64,000 nt of DNA, from the NCBI RefSeq assembly GCF_015665295.1, contig NZ_JADFAJ010000016.1, forward strand, positions 62,001 through 126,000, read 5' to 3'. This DNA is from Maricaulis sp. Lineage in GTDB: Bacteria; Pseudomonadota; Alphaproteobacteria; Caulobacterales; Maricaulaceae. Below, piece by piece: positions 59,443 to 64,000 of the stretch. Numbering within the stretch: position 1 is the first letter of the stretch; every line of letters begins with the position of its first letter. The translations under genes were made by a program, and so were the position numbers. The notes below the pieces were generated by a model. It was not told the DNA's origin and searched no databases. It saw only the letters and a program-made list of their open reading frames with translations.

Positions 59443-61875
59443 ATGAGCCGCAAACCCTCGACCCGCAAAGCCAAGGCGCCCGCATCCGCGCCCAGACCGA
59501 CACCGCGCTGGCGGCTGCGTCTGGCTGACCTTGTCTTCGGCAGCATGATGCTGGTTGCCGGCGCCTTTCTTATGCTCGCCCTGCTGTCACACAATGTGCT
59601 CGACCCGAGCTGGAACGTGGCATCCGACGGCGAAATCGGGAACTGGATGGGTCGCCCGGGCGCCTCGGTCAGCGATGCCTTCCTGCAGGCACTCGGCTGG
59701 GCCGCTGGCGGACCGGCCATCGCGCTGGTGATCTGGGGCGGCATCCTGGTCTGGCGCACGCCGGACATGCGCGGCGGATCGGTTGCCGTCTTCCGGTGGA
59801 TTTTCGCCGCGCTTGGAACCACCGGCTTTGCCGCAGCCGTGGCATCCCTCCCCGTCCCGCAGGCCTGGCCGCTGGCGCCTGGCCTTGGCGGCGTGATCGG
59901 CGACGCTGCGCTTGGCGCGTTGGCCGCACTGCCGGCGCGCCTCGACCTGCCGGCGCCAGCCGCGATTGCGGCCGGGTTTGCCCTGCTTCTGTCGATCGCC
60001 GGAATCTTTTTCACCTTCGGCCTGCGTGCCCGGGACCTCAGCGCAGCGGTCGATGCCGGCGGTCTGGCCTGGGCGACGCTGCGGGTCTGGATCGACCAGA
60101 TTCGGGGTCAGCTCGGTGGCTGGGGTGAGGGCCGCCGCGAAGACCCCGATGAGGACGCCGCCGAAGACGCGGGCATTGCCCGCAATGAGCCGGTACTGAA
60201 ACGGGCCATGCGCGCTGCCGACAGCGATCCCGTTCAGGCAGCCGACCGCGACAGCGAGCTTGATGGTCCAGGTTACAATCCATCGGTGAAAGTTGCTCCA
60301 TCGCGCAAGTCCAGGGCCTCCGACCGCGATGTCCGCGAAGCCCAGGGCGCACTCCCCTTCGCCCGCAGCGAAGGCTTCAAGCTGCCGCGCCTCGACCTGC
60401 TGGCCAAGCCGGCGGTTCGCAATGACGCGATTGACGAGCTGGCGCTGCGTCAGAATGCCGAATTACTACAGGGTGTCCTGTCGGATTTCGGGGTCAAGGG
60501 CGAGATCGTCCAGGTTCGACCCGGCCCGGTGGTCACGCTTTATGAATTCGAACCGGCGCCCGGCGTGAAATCCTCACGCGTGATAAATCTGGCCGACGAT
60601 ATCGCCCGCTCGATGAGCACGATGGCCGCCCGGGTTGCTGTCGTGCCGGGGCGCAATGCGATCGGCATCGAACTGCCCAATCCCAAACGCGAGACGGTCT
60701 TCCTTCGCGCCCTTTTCAACTCCAAGGCCTTCGAGGATGCCAAGGCCGAACTTCCCTTTGCCCTCGGTGAGACCATTGGCGGCGAGCCCTTCGTGGCCGA
60801 CCTCGCCCGCATGCCGCACCTCCTGATCGCCGGCACTACCGGCTCGGGCAAGTCGGTCGGCATCAATGCCATGATCCTGTCCCTGCTCTACCGGCTGCCG
60901 CCGGAGGATTGCCGGATGATCATGATCGACCCGAAAATGCTGGAACTCTCGGTCTATGACGGCATTCCCCACCTGCTGAGCCCGGTGGTCACCGATCCCA
61001 AGAAAGCCGTAGTCGCCCTGAAATGGGCGGTCCGGGAGATGGAAAGCCGCTATCTGCGCATGTCCAAGGTCGGCGTCCGCAATGTCGCCGGTTTCAATGA
61101 ACGCGTGGCGGAAGCCCTGGCATCCGGCGACGAACTCTCGCGCACGGTCCAGACCGGCTATGACAAGGAGACAGGCGAACCGGTCTTCGAGACGGAAACG
61201 ATTACCGCCGAAAAAATGCCCTATATCGTCGTCGTCATCGACGAGATGGCCGACCTGATGATGGTCGCCGGCAAGGAAATCGAAGGCGCCGTCCAGCGCT
61301 TGGCGCAGATGGCTCGGGCTGCGGGCATTCACCTTGTCACGGCAACCCAGCGCCCGTCAGTCGATGTCATTACCGGTACGATCAAGGCCAATTTCCCGAC
61401 CCGGATCTCCTATTCAGTCACCTCGAAGATCGACAGCCGCACCATTCTGGGCGAGCAGGGAGCGGAACAGCTTCTGGGCATGGGCGATCTGCTTTACATG
61501 GCCTCCGGCGGACGGGTGCGCCGTCTGCACGGCCCCTTTGTGTCGGACAAGGAAGTCGAGGACGTCGCTGCCTTCCTCAAGCGCCAGGGCGCACCGGAAT
61601 ATCTCGAAGCGGTAACGGCGGGCGGTGAGGACGATGAGGGCGGGCTGCCGGGCATGGAAGATGGCGAGGGCAGCGGCGATGCCCTGTTCGACCAGGCCGT
61701 GGCCCTGGTTGCCCGCGATCGCAAGGCTTCAACCTCCTATATCCAGCGCCGGCTGCAGATCGGCTATAACCGCGCCGCGACCCTGATCGAGCGGCTCGAG
61801 GAAGAAGGCATGATCGGCCCTGCTGATCATGCCGGCCGGCGCGAGATCTATCTGCCCGAGCCCGGCGAGGGCTGA
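59443..61875 (+). CDS. ftsK: DNA translocase FtsK
   Basis: An 810-residue chromosome-segregation motor. The N-terminal membrane domain has about four helices (residues 25-200), followed by an acidic linker. The motor has Walker A GTTGSGKSVGINAMILSLLY (around residue 463), Walker B VVVIDEMADLMMV and ATQRPSVDVITGTIKANFPTRI. The C-terminal gamma domain (last 70 residues) includes TSYIQRRLQIGYNRAATLIERLEEEGMIG. ATG 59443 follows AGGAA at six bases, and a GTG six bases earlier is less likely. Confidence 0.96.
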   Translation: MSRKPSTRKAKAPASAPRPTPRWRLRLADLVFGSMMLVAGAFLMLALLSHNVLDPSWNVASDGEIGNWMGRPGASVSDAFLQALGWAAGGPAIALVIWGGILVWRTPDMRGGSVAVFRWIFAALGTTGFAAAVASLPVPQAWPLAPGLGGVIGDAALGALAALPARLDLPAPAAIAAGFALLLSIAGIFFTFGLRARDLSAAVDAGGLAWATLRVWIDQIRGQLGGWGEGRREDPDEDAAEDAGIARNEPVLKRAMRAADSDPVQAADRDSELDGPGYNPSVKVAPSRKSRASDRDVREAQGALPFARSEGFKLPRLDLLAKPAVRNDAIDELALRQNAELLQGVLSDFGVKGEIVQVRPGPVVTLYEFEPAPGVKSSRVINLADDIARSMSTMAARVAVVPGRNAIGIELPNPKRETVFLRALFNSKAFEDAKAELPFALGETIGGEPFVADLARMPHLLIAGTTGSGKSVGINAMILSLLYRLPPEDCRMIMIDPKMLELSVYDGIPHLLSPVVTDPKKAVVALKWAVREMESRYLRMSKVGVRNVAGFNERVAEALASGDELSRTVQTGYDKETGEPVFETETITAEKMPYIVVVIDEMADLMMVAGKEIEGAVQRLAQMARAAGIHLVTATQRPSVDVITGTIKANFPTRISYSVTSKIDSRTILGEQGAEQLLGMGDLLYMASGGRVRRLHGPFVSDKEVEDVAAFLKRQGAPEYLEAVTAGGEDDEGGLPGMEDGEGSGDALFDQAVALVARDRKASTSYIQRRLQIGYNRAATLIERLEEEGMIGPADHAGRREIYLPEPGEG

Positions 61876-61973
61876 CCGGGCACCGGCTTCCGGCTCACCT
61901 GATCGTGACTGGCCGTGCTGTCTCCTGCCTGCAAGTTTCTCGCGGCCCGGGGGGCTTGAATTCGGGGAGATCC

Positions 61974-62849
61974 ATGAGAGAGATTGTATTGGCCGCCGGG
62001 CTTGTATTGGCAGGGTCCACTGCCCAGGCGCAGGACGTACCGCAGGCGACCGCCCTCTGGCGCAGCGAGAATTTTGCCCGCCCGGAAGCGGTCCACGTCC
62101 CGCCGGGCAGTGACTGGGCCTATATCGGCAACCAGTCCGGAGACGGTGAGGAAACAGACCCGCCGGGACAGGGCTATGTCTCCCGCCTCAATCTGGTGAC
62201 CGGTGAATGGCAGGCCCGCTGGGCAGCCGGATTTGATGATCCGCTGGGCATCGTCTCACAGGGTGATCGTCTCTACATGATCGATGCGGGCCGGCATGTG
62301 GTCATGCTCGACCTGGAAAGCGGCATCGAACTCGGTCGCTGGACGATCAGCCAGGACAATGTCTTTCTCAATGACATCGCGATCGAGCCGGATGGCCGCC
62401 TCTGGGTGACCGATACGCGCGGCGGTGCGCTGTTTGATCTTGTCGGAGGTCGCTGGCGGCAATTGTTCGAAGGCGAGCCCTTCACCGGCGCCAATGGTGT
62501 CGAATATGCCGATGGCTGGATCTATGTTGTCTGCTCCGGCGGCGAGGGCAATCTGATCCGGATTCATCCCGACACGCTTGAAACAACACTACTGCTCGAG
62601 GACGAGGGTTCGCTCGACGGCGTCGTGACTGACGGTCGGGGCGGACTGGTGCTGAGCGATTTGCGCGGCCGATTGCTGCACTGGTCGGAAGCAGGCGGCG
62701 TGACCGTGCTGGACGGATTTGAGGGCGAGGACATCATGCTCAACTCGATCGGCGGCACACCGGACGGACGGTTCATTTTCGCGCCGCACTGGCGCAGTTC
62801 GCAATTGTCGGCCTATGAGATCAGCTACCCGCCATCACCGGGCGGCTGA
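61974..62849 (+). CDS. Exported SMP-30/gluconolactonase-like beta-propeller protein
   Basis: A 291-residue protein with signal peptide (MREIVLAAGLVLAGSTAQAQ). The body has repeating propeller blades, seen in repeated strand pairs such as GSDWAYIGNQSGDG, VFLNDIAIEPDGRLWVTDTRGG, GANGVEYADGWIYVV, and LDGVVTDGRGGLVLSDLRGRL. It resembles SMP-30/gluconolactonase and strictosidine-synthase-like proteins, in which a metal site is formed by Asn/Asp/Glu residues. Substrate unknown. GGGGAGA before ATG 61974 fixes the start. It sits between ftsK and lolA. Confidence 0.8.
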   Translation: MREIVLAAGLVLAGSTAQAQDVPQATALWRSENFARPEAVHVPPGSDWAYIGNQSGDGEETDPPGQGYVSRLNLVTGEWQARWAAGFDDPLGIVSQGDRLYMIDAGRHVVMLDLESGIELGRWTISQDNVFLNDIAIEPDGRLWVTDTRGGALFDLVGGRWRQLFEGEPFTGANGVEYADGWIYVVCSGGEGNLIRIHPDTLETTLLLEDEGSLDGVVTDGRGGLVLSDLRGRLLHWSEAGGVTVLDGFEGEDIMLNSIGGTPDGRFIFAPHWRSSQLSAYEISYPPSPGG

Positions 62850-62925
62850 TAAGCCGGCTGCAAGCTGATACAATGATGAACATGAGGGTCTTGCTCATGC
62901 CGCAATCCCGGGCCAGCTTGGTGGC

Positions 62926-63591
62926 ATGATCACTCTGCTTGCCACCCTCGCCCTGTTTCAGGCGACCGACCCTGCACCTGCCAGCGAACCGCCTGTCACA
63001 GAGCCTGTGGCCACGGCCGAAGCTGCCGCAGCGGTTGAACTCGACCGCGAGCGGGTCCTGTCAGGCATCAATGACTATCTCAACTCGGTCGACACACTGC
63101 GTTCGCGCTTCATCCAGATCGCGCCGGACGGATCCATGGCGGAGGGCAATCTGGCGCTCGCCCGGCCGGGCCGACTGCGCCTCGATTATGATGATCCCAA
63201 TCCGCTGCGCATTATCGCAGACGGAACCACAGTTGCCGTCGAGGACCAGGCGCTTGAGACGGTGGACCGGATTCCGCTGCGATCAACCCCGCTCTGGTGG
63301 CTTCTCAAGCCGGAAATCGACATCGCCGAAGATGCTGCCATCGTCTCGATGGAGCGGGAATTCGGCTTTCTCTACCTCACCCTGCGCGACCCGTCCGAAG
63401 AGATGGAGGGCGAGATCATGTTCGTTTTCGCCGAGCCAAGCTATGAATTGCGCGAGTGGTATGTCACGGATGCACTTGGGGAAATTACCCGAGTCACGCT
63501 CTCCGGTGTTCAATCCGGCGAAGCACTTAGCCCGCGTCTGTTTGTGATCCCAGAGCCGGAGAGCCGGCGCGATTCCCGGCGCGGCCGCTAA
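62926..63591 (+). CDS. lolA: Outer-membrane lipoprotein carrier family protein LolA
   Basis: A 221-residue LolA-family periplasmic carrier that moves lipoproteins from LolCDE to the outer membrane. SGINDYLNSVDTLRSRFIQIAPDGSMAEGNLALARPGRLRLDYDDPNPLRIIADG is the family core (given in parts), followed by DRIPLRSTPLWWLLKPEIDI. The N-terminus (MITLLATLALFQATDPAPASE) is a short signal-like region; an acidic/Pro-rich segment follows. Position downstream of ftsK fits other alphaproteobacteria. Gene symbol is by family. Confidence 0.87.
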   Translation: MITLLATLALFQATDPAPASEPPVTEPVATAEAAAAVELDRERVLSGINDYLNSVDTLRSRFIQIAPDGSMAEGNLALARPGRLRLDYDDPNPLRIIADGTTVAVEDQALETVDRIPLRSTPLWWLLKPEIDIAEDAAIVSMEREFGFLYLTLRDPSEEMEGEIMFVFAEPSYELREWYVTDALGEITRVTLSGVQSGEALSPRLFVIPEPESRRDSRRGR

Positions 63592-63676
63592 AAGGTTGCG
63601 GCTTTTTGGACACACGCAATTTCTTTCTCATTTTTTATTTGTAAAAGACTGGACGCTGTGGCGTTATTGTAACGCT

Positions 63677-63830
63677 GACTGAGAGGCAATGGATCGGCGT
63701 CGTCCCCCCGCTTGCGGATCCTTATCTCAGTCGCGCCGGATTGATCCCCTCCCGGCGCTGCGCTCTTACAGACAAGCGCATGGCTTTGCGCCCGGTCTCC
63801 TCCCCCTCGAGACCGGGCGCAATTCGTTTT
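63677..63830 (+). ncRNA. Four-hairpin small RNA candidate ending in an intrinsic terminator
   Basis: Four back-to-back hairpins. HP1: GACTGAGA (63677-63684)/TCTCAGTC (63725-63732), with inner GGATC/GATCC (63691-63695, 63717-63721) and a loop containing CGTCCCCCCGC. HP2: GCGCCGG (63733-63739)/CCGGCGC (63752-63758), loop containing GATCCCCTC. HP3: TGCGCT (63759-63764)/AGCGCA (63775-63780). HP4: GCGCCCGGTCTC (63788-63799)/GAGACCGGGCGC (63809-63820), loop CTCCCCCTC, then AATTCGTTTT as terminator. HP1-HP3 are contiguous. Three loops are C/U-rich and could pair with ribosome binding sites. The start point is unknown. Confidence 0.55.
63788..63830 (+). terminator. Intrinsic terminator (HP4 of the small-RNA candidate)
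   Basis: A perfect 12-base stem with a 9-base loop followed by AATTCGTTTT. It could end the small RNA and any read-through from lolA. Confidence 0.7.
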
Positions 63831-63913
63831 GCCCCCTGGCCACCGCGACCCGTTCCCCGCTTCTCGCATCTACACCCCTGTTGCGCGGCGGGATTGAAGG
63901 TTAAATACGGTCC

Positions 63914-64000
63914 ATGCAGTTCCACGATGACCCCGACGACGCGGACATTCCGCGCCTGCTCGAAGAAATCCCGCTTCTCTACAAGGCCAAGGCCTTCGCG
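63914..64000 (+). CDS. Unidentified gene, cut by the window end
   Basis: The frame from ATG 63914 is open to the last base. Twenty-nine residues are visible, starting MQFHDDPDDADIPRLLEEIP and continuing LLYKAKAFA. The start is acidic and soluble, and no ribosome site is obvious (GAAGG lies about 17 bases upstream). The fragment is too short to name. Confidence 0.45.
   Translation, partial: MQFHDDPDDADIPRLLEEIPLLYKAKAFA

Larger units (their letters stand above)
63592..63913. other. 322-base gap after lolA: small-RNA candidate and AT-rich upstream region
   Basis: No coding gene. It holds an AT-rich tract (about 63620-63646), a short perfect inverted repeat GCGTTA-TTG-TAACGC (63661-63675), the four-hairpin element ending in a terminator (63677-63830), and about 80 bases of pyrimidine-rich sequence leading to the last gene. 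Confidence 0.6.

Noticed and set aside
1-64000. Search for CRISPR arrays, insertion sequences, attachment sites and a replication origin
   Set aside because: No regularly spaced repeats, transposase or integrase genes, terminal inverted repeats or DnaA-box clusters were noticed by reading.

Overview
The window is GC-rich, densely packed bacterial chromosome. Its gene content points to an alphaproteobacterium of the Maricaulis/Hyphomonadaceae/Caulobacter group. Signs of this are a giant (1641-residue) NAD-glutamate dehydrogenase, DUF2794 and DUF1674 proteins, MmcB with an alphaproteobacterial LexA box (GAAC-N7-GAAC), CtrA-type boxes (TTAA-N7-TTAAC), CnoX with an intact WCGPC, the order ftsK - beta-propeller gene - lolA, and several promoters resembling the Caulobacter housekeeping pattern TTGACGS-N10-14-GCTANAWC. 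The genus is an inference. I see no insertion sequence, prophage, CRISPR array or rRNA operon; one tRNA gene (Gly-GCC) is present.

Layout. 1-4.9 kb: STAS/SpoIIAA-like fragment, serine hydrolase + pyridoxal kinase, CitE-like lyase, ArsC-type reductase, and a GbsR-type regulator with a DUF4166 gene behind a perfect palindromic operator. 4.9-7.2 kb: peroxide module, oxyR divergent from ahpC-ahpD with an OxyR-like site between them. 7.3-10.5 kb: small proteins and a dicarboxylate/amino-acid symporter. 10.5-14.7 kb: the ffh-rpsP-rimM-trmD-rplS operon, with promoter and terminator visible. 14.7-21.4 kb: secreted protein, tandem-domain sulfotransferase, zincin, DUF3857/transglutaminase protein, mmcB, DJ-1 family protein, VOC protein. 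21.4-25.8 kb: four-gene GldA/F/G-like ABC operon with DUF4340. 26-30.3 kb: DUF2794, Bax-inhibitor protein, thpR, low-MW phosphatase, phosphatase-like lipoprotein, sensor kinase. 30.5-35.6 kb: argG, an animal-type glutaminase, SdpI/SdpR pair, LysE exporter, pyrF. 35.6-46.2 kb: secreted protein, a second STAS-like protein, DUF1674, htpX, rsmB, rpe, heparinase-like protein, 4,6-dehydratase, purH, dienelactone-hydrolase-like protein. 46.2-51.2 kb: glutamate dehydrogenase. 51.5-54.8 kb: an unusual divergon, with two GNAT-fold proteins and an isochorismatase-like protein that has lost its catalytic Cys facing a LysR and an XRE regulator across a perfect CtrA consensus. 55-64 kb: tRNA-Gly, ProXp-like deacylase, cnoX, Trm112, DUF971, DsrE-like protein, ubiquinone-type hydroxylase, ftsK, beta-propeller protein, lolA, then a non-coding stretch with four consecutive hairpins ending in a terminator, and the start of an unidentified gene.

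How it fits together. Most of the window is housekeeping (protein targeting, translation, tRNA/rRNA modification, purine, pyrimidine and arginine synthesis, chromosome segregation, lipoprotein sorting). It is interspersed with stress modules (peroxide, SOS, SdpRI) and nitrogen/glutamate metabolism (glutaminase, glutamate dehydrogenase, argininosuccinate synthase, acidic amino-acid uptake). The items I consider most worth following up are the multi-hairpin small-RNA candidate at 63.68-63.83 kb, the CtrA-box divergon at 51.5-54.8 kb and the animal-type glutaminase.
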